From assembly GCF_014138285.1 (NCBI RefSeq), contig NZ_JACGXN010000009.1:124001-188000 (forward strand): DNA of 64,000 nucleotides, written 5' to 3'. Within the stretch, counting starts at the first letter, position 1. Each line of letters begins with the position of its first letter. Of this stretch, positions 1 to 9,056 are shown one piece after another. A program made the translations under genes and the position numbers. A model generated the notes under the pieces. It saw only the letters and a list, made by a program, of their open reading frames with translations. It was not told where the DNA came from and did no database searches. The stretch is from Phyllobacterium myrsinacearum (GTDB taxonomy: Bacteria; Pseudomonadota; Alphaproteobacteria; Rhizobiales; Rhizobiaceae).

Positions 1-221
1 TTGCCGCGCATGCGCTCGAAGCGCACAAGAATGTCCTGGATCGTATTGTTCAGCGCATGGCCCATGTGCAGCGAGCCGGTCACATTGGGCGGAGGAATGA
101 CGATAGCAAAAGGATCAGCGCCGGGCTTTGATCCGGCTCCAGCCTTGAATGCACCGGCTTCGTCCCAGCGTTCTGCGATCTTCGGCTCTATGGCCGCGGC
201 GTCATAGGTCTTCTCAAGCAT
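1..221 (-). CDS. valS: Valyl-tRNA synthetase, N-terminal part (cut by window edge)
   Basis: Class I aminoacyl-tRNA synthetase that charges tRNA-Val in the cytoplasm. Only the first 73 codons are in the window; the rest lies to the left. The reverse-strand translation begins [19 protein letters not shown], and residues about 44-56 read [13 protein letters not shown], the ATP-binding HIGH-type signature with the family's typical PPPNVTG lead-in. The ATG at 221 is the first in-frame start. Its neighbours PopZ, TolC and Pcm, all on the same strand, match a block conserved in Hyphomicrobiales. A short lipoprotein gene on the other strand separates valS from popZ, so co-transcription with popZ is unlikely. 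Identification is firm; only the truncation limits it. Confidence 0.95.
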   Translation of the reverse strand, partial: MLEKTYDAAAIEPKIAERWDEAGAFKAGAGSKPGADPFAIVIPPPNVTGSLHMGHALNNTIQDILVRFERMRG

Positions 222-389
222 GCGAATAGTCCGTCATTTTTGCGGAAAAGGATTAGCTACGGTGTAAACCGAATGGCTCGGCATAAGTCAATGATGACTT
301 GGCGAACGTCAACGGTGTGATCTTGACTTAAAAGATGGAGGAACTATCGAATAAGTGTCGCGCATTGCTGACTATTTTGGGGGAATGGC

Positions 390-731
390 ATGAAATTCCA
401 TAGGCTTATTGCAGCGGGCGCTGCTGCAACAATTTTGGCTGGATGCGGTGTATCCGAGGGAAGATACAAGGAAGTACAGGGGCAGTTGGCGAAACCGGAG
501 AAACAAAAGATCGAGGTGGGCAACTGTACGATCATGTTCGGTAATCAGTCAGCAAAAATGCGCCAGAACATGGCCGTCCTAGCCGGAACCAGTGTCGCTG
601 TCATGCCTACCGTCATTTGCAAGCGCATCATACAGGGTGTTGCAAGCGGAAAGCTTACTCGTGAAGATATCAATTCAGTGACGAACGGCGTCATGACCCC
701 GAACGCGCTCAAAATCATTCAGGGACGATAA
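390..731 (+). CDS. Small predicted lipoprotein of unknown function
   Basis: 113-residue secreted protein. The N-terminus has Lys4 and Arg5 followed by an Ala-rich hydrophobic core, then the lipobox LAGC ending at Cys19, the expected lipidation site. Signal peptidase II processing and a membrane-anchored periplasmic product are therefore predicted. The mature part is polar, with further cysteines in the GNCTIMFG and VICKR segments that could form a disulfide. A GGGGGA ribosome binding site lies just before the ATG. The gene stands alone between oppositely oriented valS and popZ, and its 3' end lies 16 bases from the popZ stop. I recognise no domain. The lipoprotein call is secure; the function is unknown. 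Confidence 0.75.
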   Translation: MKFHRLIAAGAAATILAGCGVSEGRYKEVQGQLAKPEKQKIEVGNCTIMFGNQSAKMRQNMAVLAGTSVAVMPTVICKRIIQGVASGKLTREDINSVTNGVMTPNALKIIQGR

Positions 732-747
732 GTTTCGCAGCCTGATA

Positions 748-1575
748 TCAGCGCTTGGCGCCGCGCGCCACGCGCTCGATTTCCTCACGCACGAGCCGTT
801 CGACCAGATTTGGCAAATTGTTGTCGAGCCAGTCCTGCAACAGTGGCCGCATGATTTCCTGCGCGATCTCGTCAAAAGAGCGCCGTTGTTCATTCTGTAC
901 GGCGAAAGAAAGATCACCAAAGGCAGCACTGACCTGACGCTCGGTTGCCTCCGAGAGGATTGGCTCCAGCGCGCGCTCCAGATCCAGAGACACCTCTTCC
1001 CCGATGGAAGACTCGGACGCTTCATCAGCAGGCGCTGGCTGCTCCAACTGTGATGCAAGATCTTGCTGTTCTTCCGTCTTGAGCTGTTCCGGCTCAACCT
1101 CCGCTTCAGGCTGTGGCTCGGGCATGGTCACAGGTGGGTCGATAACGGCTTCCGGCGCTTCAAAGGTCTGAAAGTCCTGTACGTGATAGTCCACGGGCTC
1201 ATGAATGACCGGGCCGGGTGCAGCGGGAGCCTCCAGAACCTCTGGCTCTGCGACCGGCGGCACTGCAGCTGGTTCGCGTTCGACCAGTTTTGACTGAAGC
1301 GGCGAGAATGGCCGCCCCAGCGGAGCCTCGTAGGATTGCGGAACCGGATGCGAAACAGCAATACCCTCACGCGGCGGTAATTCCGCCTCATCGTCGACCA
1401 CATCATAAGAGTGTGGCTGCGCCTGGGCTGCTGCGGTCTGCGCCGGAACATCCGAATTGACTGGTGTCGGCACAACATCATCCCGCGTCGTATCACTCTC
1501 TTCAATGATGCGCCGGATCGAGGCGAGAATCTCTTCCATGGAAGGTTCACGCGCCACGCTGGATGATTGTGCCAT
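748..1575 (-). CDS. popZ: PopZ/DUF2497 polar organising protein
   Basis: 275-residue DUF2497 protein. In Caulobacter and Agrobacterium this family self-assembles at the cell pole and tethers the ParB-bound origin. The architecture is diagnostic: a short N-terminal helix (MEEILASIRRII, about residues 13-24) that binds client proteins, a long Pro/Glu/Ala-rich acidic linker (about 30-190) that is probably disordered, and a conserved C-terminal oligomerisation region ending LQDWLDNNLPNLVERLV plus a basic tail. GAGAG lies upstream of the ATG. Linkage to valS and tolC is as seen in related genomes. The symbol rests on family membership; pole function is inferred. Confidence 0.85.
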   Translation of the reverse strand: MAQSSSVAREPSMEEILASIRRIIEESDTTRDDVVPTPVNSDVPAQTAAAQAQPHSYDVVDDEAELPPREGIAVSHPVPQSYEAPLGRPFSPLQSKLVEREPAAVPPVAEPEVLEAPAAPGPVIHEPVDYHVQDFQTFEAPEAVIDPPVTMPEPQPEAEVEPEQLKTEEQQDLASQLEQPAPADEASESSIGEEVSLDLERALEPILSEATERQVSAAFGDLSFAVQNEQRRSFDEIAQEIMRPLLQDWLDNNLPNLVERLVREEIERVARGAKR

Positions 1576-1735
1576 GATACTCTCGCCTACTACATCTTGT
1601 TTCGCTGCCGAGCAACGAATCTGTATTCAGTGTAGAGACTTACATGGTCTTTGAGAATCCCTCGGGCGGGCAATACGCTCTAACCCACAGACTTTTCTGA
1701 GTGTGGGAATTCCGCCATCTGATCTGGAAACAGAA

Positions 1736-1763
1736 ATGCCGCCGGGTTGTTTAACCGGCGGCA
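1736..1763 (-). terminator. Rho-independent terminator of tolC
   Basis: A GC-rich inverted repeat (ATGCCGCCGG...CCGGCGGCAT, one bulged G) lies about 35 bases beyond the tolC stop. On the minus strand it is followed by the T-rich stretch TTTCTGTTT. Confidence 0.75.
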
Positions 1764-1796
1764 TCCCGATATTCACAAACGAGCAGGCTTAAATGC

Positions 1797-3191
1797 CTAG
1801 CGACCGTCCGGGGTACGCAATCCGAACCACTTGTCCTTGACGGCTTCATAATGCTCTTCAGGCTTGTATTCTGCCACCTTCAAGCCAACGCGCTCCGGCG
1901 AAAGCCGTCCAACGGCCAAGAGAACAGCATAACTCGTCACAACGCTGTCGCGCTCTGCCTGCGCCAAGGCAATCTGGCCCGTCAGAACCTGCGCCTGCTG
2001 CTGCAACACGTCGAACGTTGTGCGCTGCCCGACTTTGCGTTCCTCGATCACGCCGTTCAACGCGAGCTGTGCAGCCGAGATCACGGTTTTCTGCGCAACG
2101 ATGGACGCCTTGGCTGCCTCCAACTCCGACCAGGCTTTGGCAATCGCCTGACGCACGCTGTCCCGCGTTACGTCGACTTCGATCCGGCGCTGGGCTGCAG
2201 TTTCCTTGGCCTGACGCACAAGCGCTGGCGTACGGCCACCGCTGTAGATCGGAATGGTTAGCGTGATGCCTGCGGATGCAGTGGTATTGTCCGTTGTCGT
2301 GGATGACGTGGCGCCTGAAAAGAATTCATTGCGATTGACGCTCCCGCTCAAACCAACCTGCGGCAGCAGAGCACCTTCATTGGATTTTACGTTATAGCCA
2401 GCGGCATCGAGGGCATATTGAGTTGCCAAAATCGCCGGATGATCATTCGCTGCAACGGAAAAAGCCGAATCCATGGATCTGGGCAAATTCTTTGACGCAA
2501 TGCTCGCCGACTTGAGGCCCGTTGGTGAAGCACCAACGATCTGGATATAGGTTGCTTCTGCCGTCTTGGCATCCGAACGAGCGACGTTCAACGTTGCAAT
2601 AGCCGAGGCTTTCTCCGCGTCAGCCTGCGCAACGTCGGTACGGGTGCCTTCACCCACATCGAATCGAGCCTTGGCAGCACGAAGCTGCTCGTCGAGGAAT
2701 TCAAGGTTCTTTTGGCGCAGAACAACGATCTGGCGCGCCAGATACACGTCCATATATGCCTGAGCCGCACTGAAAAGCAGGTTCTGCGTGTTGTTCCGCA
2801 GATTTTCGCGCGCTGCAAGAACCTGTGTCTTGGCCGAGGCTACATTGTTTTTGGTTTGAAATCCGTCAAACAATGTCTGATTGATCGAAATGCCAAAGGT
2901 ACCCGTTGTAGCATTTGCAGTACTGCTGCCATCATTCCGGCGGGCCGTCGCGGTCAGATCCGCTGTCGCCGAAATTGTCGGGCGATAACCCGACTTTGCT
3001 ACCGCAACACCCTCATCCGTAACACGCACACCGGCGCGATCAGCATTGAGCGTGGAATTGTTGCCATACGCCTTGGCCATAGCGCCAAGGATCGTTTCTG
3101 CCAGTGAAGGCGTAGAGGTCAAGACCGTCGCCGACAGCAGCGCCGCGGTGAGTACTCGCTTACCCGCTATGAACACCATAAACCCCTTCAT
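1797..3191 (-). CDS. tolC: TolC-family outer-membrane efflux channel (BepC-like)
   Basis: 464-residue outer-membrane channel subunit. TolC trimers form the exit duct for RND efflux pumps and type I secretion; the Brucella counterpart is BepC. The chosen ATG at 3191 gives a clean signal peptide (MKGFMVFIAGKRVLTAALL, cleavage near SLA-ET). A frame-open extension to 3248 adds 19 polar residues and is less likely. The mature protein shows the duplicated OEP pattern: long alternating helices with LFDGFQT and IPIYSGGR marking the two beta-hairpin repeats, and Ala/Gln-rich coiled-coil segments between them. A strong terminator follows. No inner-membrane pump lies beside it, so it probably serves unlinked partners. 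Confidence 0.92.
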   Translation of the reverse strand: MKGFMVFIAGKRVLTAALLSATVLTSTPSLAETILGAMAKAYGNNSTLNADRAGVRVTDEGVAVAKSGYRPTISATADLTATARRNDGSSTANATTGTFGISINQTLFDGFQTKNNVASAKTQVLAARENLRNNTQNLLFSAAQAYMDVYLARQIVVLRQKNLEFLDEQLRAAKARFDVGEGTRTDVAQADAEKASAIATLNVARSDAKTAEATYIQIVGASPTGLKSASIASKNLPRSMDSAFSVAANDHPAILATQYALDAAGYNVKSNEGALLPQVGLSGSVNRNEFFSGATSSTTTDNTTASAGITLTIPIYSGGRTPALVRQAKETAAQRRIEVDVTRDSVRQAIAKAWSELEAAKASIVAQKTVISAAQLALNGVIEERKVGQRTTFDVLQQQAQVLTGQIALAQAERDSVVTSYAVLLAVGRLSPERVGLKVAEYKPEEHYEAVKDKWFGLRTPDGR

Positions 3192-3338
3192 TCTGTAAAA
3201 CTTGGAAACCCCAGACCGAACCGATTGGTTCGACCACATGTCGTTCATTAGCTTTCAATTTACAAGATGACCACAGACACATTTCTCGATATGCGAACAA
3301 ACTGGTCAACCGTTGCACTTTTGTCTCATGCGCGACAA

Positions 3339-4013
3339 TCAAAACTCAAACTCAGCTACCCTCTCAAAACCGGGAAGTGGCTTCACGGCAGAGTTGAAAG
3401 CAGGACGACCAGATACAACCCCGTCATTCTTGACATAGATCATGGCCCGTCCGGAATTCCCTGCGCCTTCTACGGCAACAAGGCGTCCCCCATCCTTCAA
3501 CTGGTCGAATAATGGACCAGGAACGTGATCAATGCCACCCTCAAACAGAATGACATCGTAAGGCGCTTCCGAAGCGTAGCCATTTTGCAGCGGAGTACTG
3601 ACCACGACCACATTGTCGTAGCCCAGCTCCGCTAGTGTGGTTGTCGCCTGATCTGCAAGGCTTTGATCGCTTTCCAGTGCAATGACTGATCCGGCGATTC
3701 GCGAAAGCACGCCAGCCGAATAACCCGTTGCACATCCAATATCGAGCACGACATCATCAGGCTGGACATTGGCCAATTGCACAAGCTTGGCAAACGGCGA
3801 AGGCTGCATCAGATACCGTGCGCCCGATCCTGCTGTGGCAGCGGACACCAGAACATCATCATCGATATAGGCAAGCGGCACGCGGGCGGCCGGTACAAAC
3901 TTTTCACGAGGAATATCAAGGAACGCCTGAAGCAAAGGTTTGTTGGTCACATCAGTTGTACGCAACTGATTGTCGACCATCTTGATGCGAAGATCTTCAA
4001 AGTTCAGCGTCAT
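3339..4013 (-). CDS. pcm: Protein-L-isoaspartate O-methyltransferase
   Basis: 224-residue SAM-dependent methyltransferase of the PCMT family, which methylates isoaspartyl residues in damaged proteins to start their repair. The SAM-binding motif I is DIGCATGYSAG at about residues 91-101. The preceding QPSPFAKLVQL segment corresponds to the PCMT substrate/SAM region, and VSTPLQNG follows. The ATG at 4013 (MTLNFEDLR) is preferred over an upstream extension that adds 11 unlike residues. It lies upstream of tolC in the same direction, about 150 bases away. Some alphaproteobacterial members are divergent, so the substrate is inferred from the family. Confidence 0.88.
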   Translation of the reverse strand: MTLNFEDLRIKMVDNQLRTTDVTNKPLLQAFLDIPREKFVPAARVPLAYIDDDVLVSAATAGSGARYLMQPSPFAKLVQLANVQPDDVVLDIGCATGYSAGVLSRIAGSVIALESDQSLADQATTTLAELGYDNVVVVSTPLQNGYASEAPYDVILFEGGIDHVPGPLFDQLKDGGRLVAVEGAGNSGRAMIYVKNDGVVSGRPAFNSAVKPLPGFERVAEFEF

Positions 4014-4601
4014 GGTCCACAAGCTTTCCTGGCAAGGCACTTGCAACGCAGAGCGCTTGCAAGCGCGTAACGGGCCTCCGCCGGTTGATTACGGCAGAAG
4101 CAATATTTAGGACAGGATGTGGCAAAAAATTAAGCCATCGTCAATCAATGTCTGCCGTTGAGAGGCAACAGGCGGGCCATTTGTGCTCGAATACCCGCTC
4201 TTTCTCGCGAGGCGTAATCTTTGTGCAACTCTCGACACGTTTTTCAGGGGGCGGAATGCCCGACCGATCGTCGCGCAAACGAATCTTTGACCACCTAAGC
4301 CGGCTGCCGGATTGAGATTCGGACCATTGGACCGCTCCATGTCATACTCTGCACCCACGCTTGGGGCGGGTAGTTGCTCGACTTACGGATAGCCTTACAT
4401 CCGGAAGTATAACAAAAACAGGCGTCGAACTGATTGAAAATCCGTGGTAAAGTAAAACCAACTGAAGCTACTTTTGTTTACCTTGCCATTGTTTTCCGCT
4501 CACGCATGCACTCAATTCTGTGATTGAACTGACAACAAGCACCTGCCATTGTCACATGCAGGCACAAGGAATCGGTAAGCTGCGATAGGAATTAGGCGTA
4601 A
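4014..4601. other. Gene-free stretch between pcm and the GGDEF gene
   Basis: 588 bases between divergent genes. The overlapping open frames here are short, contradict each other on opposite strands and look like no family I know. Visible structure is modest: an imperfect inverted repeat with GGTAAA and TTTACC arms around 4446-4480, a CCTGC...GCAGG hairpin around 4543-4563, and a TGCCATTGT direct repeat. It presumably holds both promoters. Confidence 0.5.
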
Positions 4602-5153
4602 ATGATTGATTTCAAAGGACTAGGCGACTTCCCCGTCAGTCACGACGAACTCACTGGACTGGCCGATAGGGATGCGCTTGAAGAACATCTGGACAGTCTG
4701 TGCGCATCTTACGGCGAAAGTGACTTCGTTGATCGCATCGAATTCGCCATCCTATGTATCGATATTGATAGCTTTAAGACCATCAACGAACAGCACGGCC
4801 GCAGCGACGGCGATAACCTTCTGCGATCGGTCGCAGACCGGCTCCAGTCTTGTCTGCGCAAGAACGATGTCGTCTATCGTCTGGGTGGCGACGAGTTCGC
4901 AATCGTGCTCGTCCAGGTGACAGCTGAAGAGACCGCCCGTGTTGCCGACAGGATTATCGGGTCAATCTCGCAGCCCTACGATCTGGGCGGCGACGCACCG
5001 ATCAGAATAACGGCGACCATTGGCGCCGCGCTCGCGCCACGCGATGGCCAGACCCCGGAAAGCCTGCTCTGGTGTGGTGATGCTGCGCTCTATATTGCAA
5101 AGAATGCCGGTAGAGGCGTGTATCGCCGTTACTCGGAACGCCGCTCCAGCTAG
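4602..5153 (+). CDS. Stand-alone GGDEF diguanylate cyclase
   Basis: 183-residue protein that is almost entirely one GGDEF domain, predicted to make cyclic di-GMP from two GTP. The active-site motif is intact (GGDEF, residues 95-99). The upstream metal/substrate motif DELTGLADR is at 15-23. An RxxD inhibitory site (RKND, 86-89) sits five residues before GGDEF, so feedback inhibition by c-di-GMP is expected. There is no transmembrane, PAS or receiver domain, hence no visible sensory input; the N-terminus is only about 14 residues. Activity is predicted from motif integrity. What controls it is unknown. No partner EAL gene is in the window. Confidence 0.88.
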   Translation: MIDFKGLGDFPVSHDELTGLADRDALEEHLDSLCASYGESDFVDRIEFAILCIDIDSFKTINEQHGRSDGDNLLRSVADRLQSCLRKNDVVYRLGGDEFAIVLVQVTAEETARVADRIIGSISQPYDLGGDAPIRITATIGAALAPRDGQTPESLLWCGDAALYIAKNAGRGVYRRYSERRSS

Positions 5154-5246
5154 GCCGCAAGCTCATTCGTCCGATCGAAATGGCATGCGGATTGGATTCG
5201 GCCCTTTATCCCTCGTGCCGCCGCCACTCGTACGACAACGGTACAA

Positions 5247-5684
5247 ATGACCGACACCATGAATCTGATAGAACGGCAGGCTTTTGAACAGGCGAATGAG
5301 GGCATTCGCCTGGGCGCCATTGGCGACCATACACTGGCGGTCAAGCATTGGGAAAAGGCCTCGCGCATAGCCGACGAGCATTTGCCGGGCGCAGATATCA
5401 ATTTCTGGATCAAGAGCGGTTTTGGCGCCGCCCTCTTTGACGCGAAACGCTACGAAGAAAGCATCGCCATGTCGCAGATAGCCCGCGACTGGTGTCTTAG
5501 CCATAAACAACCACTGGCATCACTCTCCATTGCCCGCTCGTACCTCGCCCTTGGGCAAAACAACAACGCGACAGCTTACTTGCGCGAAATCCACAGCCTG
5601 ATCGGTAACGATATATTCGCAGCGTTCAAAGATTCCGACGAGGTTAAAATACACTCGGCGCTCTCGGATGACGGTAAGAGTTGA
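5247..5684 (+). CDS. Small TPR-like helical protein, unknown function
   Basis: 145-residue protein without signal peptide or membrane segment. The pattern GIRLGAIGDHTLAVKHWEKA followed by GFGAALFDAKRYEESIAM and YLALGQNNNATAYLREI resembles degenerate helix-turn-helix repeats of the tetratricopeptide type, suggesting a protein-binding scaffold. It lies 93 bases behind the GGDEF gene on the same strand and could share its transcript. No strong ribosome binding site precedes the ATG at 5247; a second ATG lies four codons in. I do not recognise a named family. Confidence 0.6.
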   Translation: MTDTMNLIERQAFEQANEGIRLGAIGDHTLAVKHWEKASRIADEHLPGADINFWIKSGFGAALFDAKRYEESIAMSQIARDWCLSHKQPLASLSIARSYLALGQNNNATAYLREIHSLIGNDIFAAFKDSDEVKIHSALSDDGKS

Positions 5685-5898
5685 GATAAATCCAGCAATA
5701 CCAATATTTTAATCGATTTTACTGCACATTTTTGCATCCCTATATTACCGACACCGGCCAGTTGTTTTAAATTGAAATTAAAATCTCCATCGCCGCCGTC
5801 ATTTTTGTAATAGACCGTCGCAATTGTTGATTTGAACTGCGGAACTCTTGCCTATTTTGATCGTTATCACGTCCGGCAGTTCAATTCGGAGTCACAGA

Positions 5899-6066
5899 AT
5901 GACGATCAAGACCGTTCCACAGGAAGTCTACCAGCGCCATGAGCGTGAATGGCAGTTGCTGCGCGAAGCTTTGGCCAAGAATAAATCCGCCAGCGACGCT
6001 CAGCCGATTGTCAGCGTCACATCCGGTGCGACGACCGAAGCTGTTCCTGGCGCCTTCCCGCAATAA
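5899..6066 (+). CDS. Small hypothetical protein, 55 residues
   Basis: Short gene starting MTIKTVPQEVYQRHEREW, with a charged amphipathic helix in the first 30 residues and a Thr/Ser/Val-rich tail ending in Gln. It has no signal or membrane segment. Upstream sequence (5690-5890) is A+T-rich, as for a promoter, and a clear terminator follows 15 bases after the stop, which supports a real monocistronic unit. A TTG-start extension to 5848 is open but less likely. I do not recognise the function. Confidence 0.55.
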   Translation: MTIKTVPQEVYQRHEREWQLLREALAKNKSASDAQPIVSVTSGATTEAVPGAFPQ

Positions 6067-6080
6067 TCCAGCAAGCATAC

Positions 6081-6123
6081 AAACCCGCATAGTCTGCATC
6101 GTGGACTGTGCGGGTTTTATTTT
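6081..6123 (+). terminator. Terminator of the 55-residue protein gene
   Basis: A long inverted repeat, AAACCCGCA-t-AGTC and GACT-g-TGCGGGTTT around a nine-base loop, is followed by TTTATTTT. The A-tract on the left side makes it able to stop transcription coming from tRNA-Cys on the other strand too. Confidence 0.85.
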
Positions 6124-6222
6124 GCCTGCGGTTCGGCTGTGTTTAACGGGGATCCGACGCGTGAAGATACGCTGAATGTTTATCCCGATGCGCAGCCGCT
6201 AAAGTATGTGGAGTGGGAGATT

Positions 6223-6296
6223 TGGAGGCCTCGCCCGGAATCGAACCGGGGTGCAAGGATTTGCAGTCCTCTGCGTAACCACTCCGCCACGAGGCC
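6223..6296 (-). tRNA. tRNA-Cys (anticodon GCA)
   Basis: The reverse-strand sequence starts GGCCTCGTGGCGGAGTGG and ends in encoded CCA. The acceptor stem GGCCTCG/CGAGGCC pairs perfectly. The anticodon loop is CTGCAAA with GCA, and the T-loop is GGTTCGATTCC. Confidence 0.97.
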
Positions 6297-6470
6297 TCAT
6301 TCACAGGAGACAACGCATAGGGCTTTGAATCTCCGGTGCCGTTCTCTAGGAGACCAGACCAACGCCGTCAAGTCATTCCCGACAAAATCCTTTCGCCACA
6401 GCAAACAGAATCGAGCGGTGGCTATGGTGGCATTTTCCGCCATCAATTATGCTTCCGATCATGGAGCCTC

Positions 6471-7223
6471 TCACCAATCCGGCGAAGCCAGATCACCTCG
6501 CCCCAGTGACTTCTGCATCAATACCGTGTCGACCCATTGGCCGAATTTGAAACCGACGGAACGCAATGTTCCGACAGTCTCAAAGCCGACCCGCTCATGT
6601 AACTTCAAAGATCCCATATTGCCGCTGTTGCCGATGATGGCGACCATCTGCCGCCAGTTGCCTGCCTCGCAGCGCTGAACAAGTTGCAGCAGCAATGACG
6701 ACCCAATCCCCCGACCTGACAATCCATTGGCCACATAGACCGAATCTTCCACTGTAAAGCGATAGGCAGGACGAGGCCGGTAGACGGTCGCATAGCTGTA
6801 ACCCATGATGCGCCCGTTCATGACAGCCACCAGATAGGGCAAACCAGCGGCGAGAACACTTGCCCTGCGCGCCAGCATTTCATCCAGTGACGGCACATCA
6901 GTTTCGAAGGACGCGATGCCATTAAGCACGTGATAGGCATAAATGGCCTGAACCGATATCATATCGCGATCTTCTGCATCGCGTATGTGCACGGCAGTGG
7001 AATCAGAATGCGAAGCCTCTGATTCAAACAGTTGATTATCCAAGAGTTTATCCTTTGGTTTTCCACGCAGAATATCGGCGGGCGTCAGGCCGATATCATC
7101 CAGTAAATCTGAATCTAGCCCGCGCAACGTCTCAAGCTGATGGATTCGCGATTGCGGTGCGGCTGTCAGATACCAATCCACCTGCTGCAACAATGTGCGG
7201 ATCCTACATGTTCTAGCAGTCAC
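6471..7223 (-). CDS. DUF1127-GNAT fusion acetyltransferase
   Basis: 250-residue cytoplasmic protein with two parts. Residues about 25-55 carry a DUF1127 signature (LETLRGLDSDLLDDIGLTPA), a short helical element usually found as a 50-70 residue protein and often tied to RNA binding. From about residue 75 onward it is a GNAT acetyltransferase of the phosphinothricin/Pat type, with the acetyl-CoA loop GLSGRGIGSSLL and typical endings NxGSLKLHERVGF and VGFKFGQWVDTVLM. The small-molecule acceptor is unknown. The start is GTG at 7223 with AGGAG eight bases upstream. It is divergent from a LysR regulator, which may control it. Confidence 0.82.
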   Translation of the reverse strand: MTARTCRIRTLLQQVDWYLTAAPQSRIHQLETLRGLDSDLLDDIGLTPADILRGKPKDKLLDNQLFESEASHSDSTAVHIRDAEDRDMISVQAIYAYHVLNGIASFETDVPSLDEMLARRASVLAAGLPYLVAVMNGRIMGYSYATVYRPRPAYRFTVEDSVYVANGLSGRGIGSSLLLQLVQRCEAGNWRQMVAIIGNSGNMGSLKLHERVGFETVGTLRSVGFKFGQWVDTVLMQKSLGRGDLASPDW

Positions 7224-7341
7224 CTACCGTCTCCTGCGCATGCTATTTGCCGCCAATCGGCAAGGAAGCCAGTGGTACTCTGATCCCATTCGCGATATAA
7301 AAAAAGCTTTGGAAGCCTATACGAATTATAAGGAAACCTTT

Positions 7342-8238
7342 GTGTCGTCCCTGAACCTTGATCAGCTTGCAACCTTCGTTGAGGTTATCGAACTCGGCAG
7401 CTTTTCGGCTGCCGCTGACCGGTTGAACATCAGCCAGCCGGCCGTGAGTCTGCAGGTTCGCCAACTGGAAAAACGGCTTGGCGTTCACCTGATCGAACGA
7501 ATCGGCCGCAAAGCCACGCCGACTGCCGCAGGCACTGAACTTCTGGCCCATGCCGGACGTATCAACCGGGAAGTTTCCGGTGCTCTCGACGCCATGGCCA
7601 GATATACGACCGAAACGATCGGGCGCGTGCGGCTGGGCACCGGAGCGACGGCCTGCATCTATCTGCTTCCGCCACTCCTGCGCAGCCTGCGTCAGGGCTT
7701 TCCTTCGCTGGATATCACCGTCAGCACGGGTAACACGGCAGATATGGTCAAGGCGGTGGAAGACAATGTCCTCGATATTGCACTCGTGACCATGCCCGCA
7801 TCGGGCAGGATGCTGGATATCAAATCAATCCTGCAGGATGAATTTGTTGCCGTTGCACCGGCTGGCGTCGTGATGCCGCCGCAAGTTACTGCTGCGGAAC
7901 TGGCCAAAAACCCGCTGATTCTGTTCGAACCTTCAGGCAATACGCGCCGGATCATCGACCGGTGGTTTGAGCAAAGCGGCGTCGCCATGCAGCCGGTCAT
8001 GTCACTGGGCAGCGTGGAGGCAATCAAGGAACTGGTACGGGCCGGACTAGGCTGGGCCATTCTGCCGGCGATGTCGGTACGGGAGCCGGAGCAAAGACGG
8101 TCCTTCACCGTACGCCCGCTCATCCCTAACCTGCACCGCGAACTGGCGCTTATTATACGACAGGACAAAACGGTGACCCGGGGCCTGCGCGCCTTGATCG
8201 CGGCAATCACCGAAACCGGCATACGCAGGCAGATATGA
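7342..8238 (+). CDS. LysR-family transcriptional regulator
   Basis: 298-residue LysR regulator. The N-terminal winged helix-turn-helix covers residues about 4-62 (LDQLATFVEVIELGSFSAAA then ISQPAVSLQVRQLEKRLG), followed by a periplasmic-binding-like effector domain to the end. A GTG at 7342 with AAGGAAA upstream is preferred to the longer open frame from 7195, whose extra 49 residues do not fit the family. Divergent from the DUF1127-GNAT gene with about 120 bases between them, the classic LysR layout. The effector ligand and the targets are not predictable. Confidence 0.88.
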   Translation: MSSLNLDQLATFVEVIELGSFSAAADRLNISQPAVSLQVRQLEKRLGVHLIERIGRKATPTAAGTELLAHAGRINREVSGALDAMARYTTETIGRVRLGTGATACIYLLPPLLRSLRQGFPSLDITVSTGNTADMVKAVEDNVLDIALVTMPASGRMLDIKSILQDEFVAVAPAGVVMPPQVTAAELAKNPLILFEPSGNTRRIIDRWFEQSGVAMQPVMSLGSVEAIKELVRAGLGWAILPAMSVREPEQRRSFTVRPLIPNLHRELALIIRQDKTVTRGLRALIAAITETGIRRQI

Positions 8239-8317
8239 GAAAAGAGCCTCGCAGATGGGCCGGGCCGTGATCGAATCAAAAGTACGAATCGGAAGAAAGC
8301 AGCCTGCGTGATTCAAA

Positions 8318-8647
8318 TCAGGCTTTGCTGTTGCTGGCGGAAGAGCGATTCCCCTTCCAGCGTCTTCCCAATTTCACTTCAAGCTGCCGGCGCTTGCGCC
8401 TTACAATCGCAGAATCATGCGACAGCACGACAAGGCCCAGCGGAATCATCCAGAAACCGAGAATCGGCAGAAAACCAAGCGTTCCGCCAACAACGAGCGC
8501 GCCGCCGAGTGTGCGACGCATTGCCACCGATTGCGGTATCGGCACATGGCGGCCAAAGATACGCATATGCCGGCGTTTTGGTGTGGCAGAATGCTCTTCA
8601 GCACCGCTAGATGTATGATTACCGGCGTTTTCGGGGCGTTCAGTCAC
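8318..8647 (-). CDS. Small membrane protein, conserved hypothetical
   Basis: 109-residue protein with a GTG start at 8647 and AAAGAG upstream. A polar N-terminus, then HVPIPQSVAMRRTLGGALVVGGTLGFLPILGFWMIPLGLVVLS-type sequence: two closely spaced hydrophobic segments (about 45-80) forming a hairpin, then a strongly basic tail (RRKRRQLEVK). This suggests an inner-membrane protein with a cytoplasmic basic end. Similar short proteins occur in Rhizobiales genomes, but I cannot name a function. It is convergent with the upstream LysR gene. Confidence 0.6.
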   Translation of the reverse strand: MTERPENAGNHTSSGAEEHSATPKRRHMRIFGRHVPIPQSVAMRRTLGGALVVGGTLGFLPILGFWMIPLGLVVLSHDSAIVRRKRRQLEVKLGRRWKGNRSSASNSKA

Positions 8648-8812
8648 TCAGCAACTCTTTCGTGTTTGGCGTTCGTCAGACCCCCGATGTAGGGATGCTG
8701 GACGGGCATTTCATCCTTTCCTGTGAACATTATATGAAAAAAAGCGAAATGGTCCTTTGCAAAAGCGAAACCCTTTTGCTATAGGCCACTTCGCTGATGA
8801 CTGAGTAGCTCT

Positions 8813-8887
8813 TCCCCGGTAGCTCAGTGGTAGAGCAACCGGCTGTTAACCGGTTGGTCGCTGGTTCGAATCCGGCCCGGGGAGCCA
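8813..8887 (+). tRNA. tRNA-Asn (anticodon GUU)
   Basis: Starts TCCCCGGTAGCTCAGTGG and ends GGGGAGCCA with encoded CCA. The acceptor stem TCCCCGG/CCGGGGA is perfect, the anticodon loop CTGTTAA contains GTT, and the T-loop is GGTTCGAATCC. Confidence 0.97.
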
Positions 8888-8895
8888 GTCACCTC

Positions 8896-8935
8896 AAAGG
8901 CTTAGCAGCTCACGCTGCTGAGCCTTTTGCTTTTT
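8896..8935 (+). terminator. Terminator of tRNA-Asn
   Basis: Inverted repeat AAAGGCTTAGCAGC / GCTGCTGAGCCTTT with a TCAC loop and one wobble pair, followed by TTTTGCTTTTT, nine bases after the tRNA. Confidence 0.88.
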
Positions 8936-9056
8936 GAGCCTTTCCCCTTGCCGCTGACGGTATTGCGATTGCTCCCTCGTCCATTGCACGGGCTCTTACG
9001 GCTGGTGCCCAGGAAGTGCTATATGATGAAAAACAGCACCATCTTTCGGAGATAAT

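Noticed and set aside
4107-4358. Minus-strand frame in the pcm-GGDEF intergenic region
   Set aside because: No family resemblance, no ribosome binding site, and a plus-strand frame overlaps it with equal lack of support.
7195-7341. Longer N-terminus for the first LysR gene
   Set aside because: The extra 49 residues lie in the divergent promoter and are unlike LysR proteins; GTG at 7342 has a good ribosome binding site.
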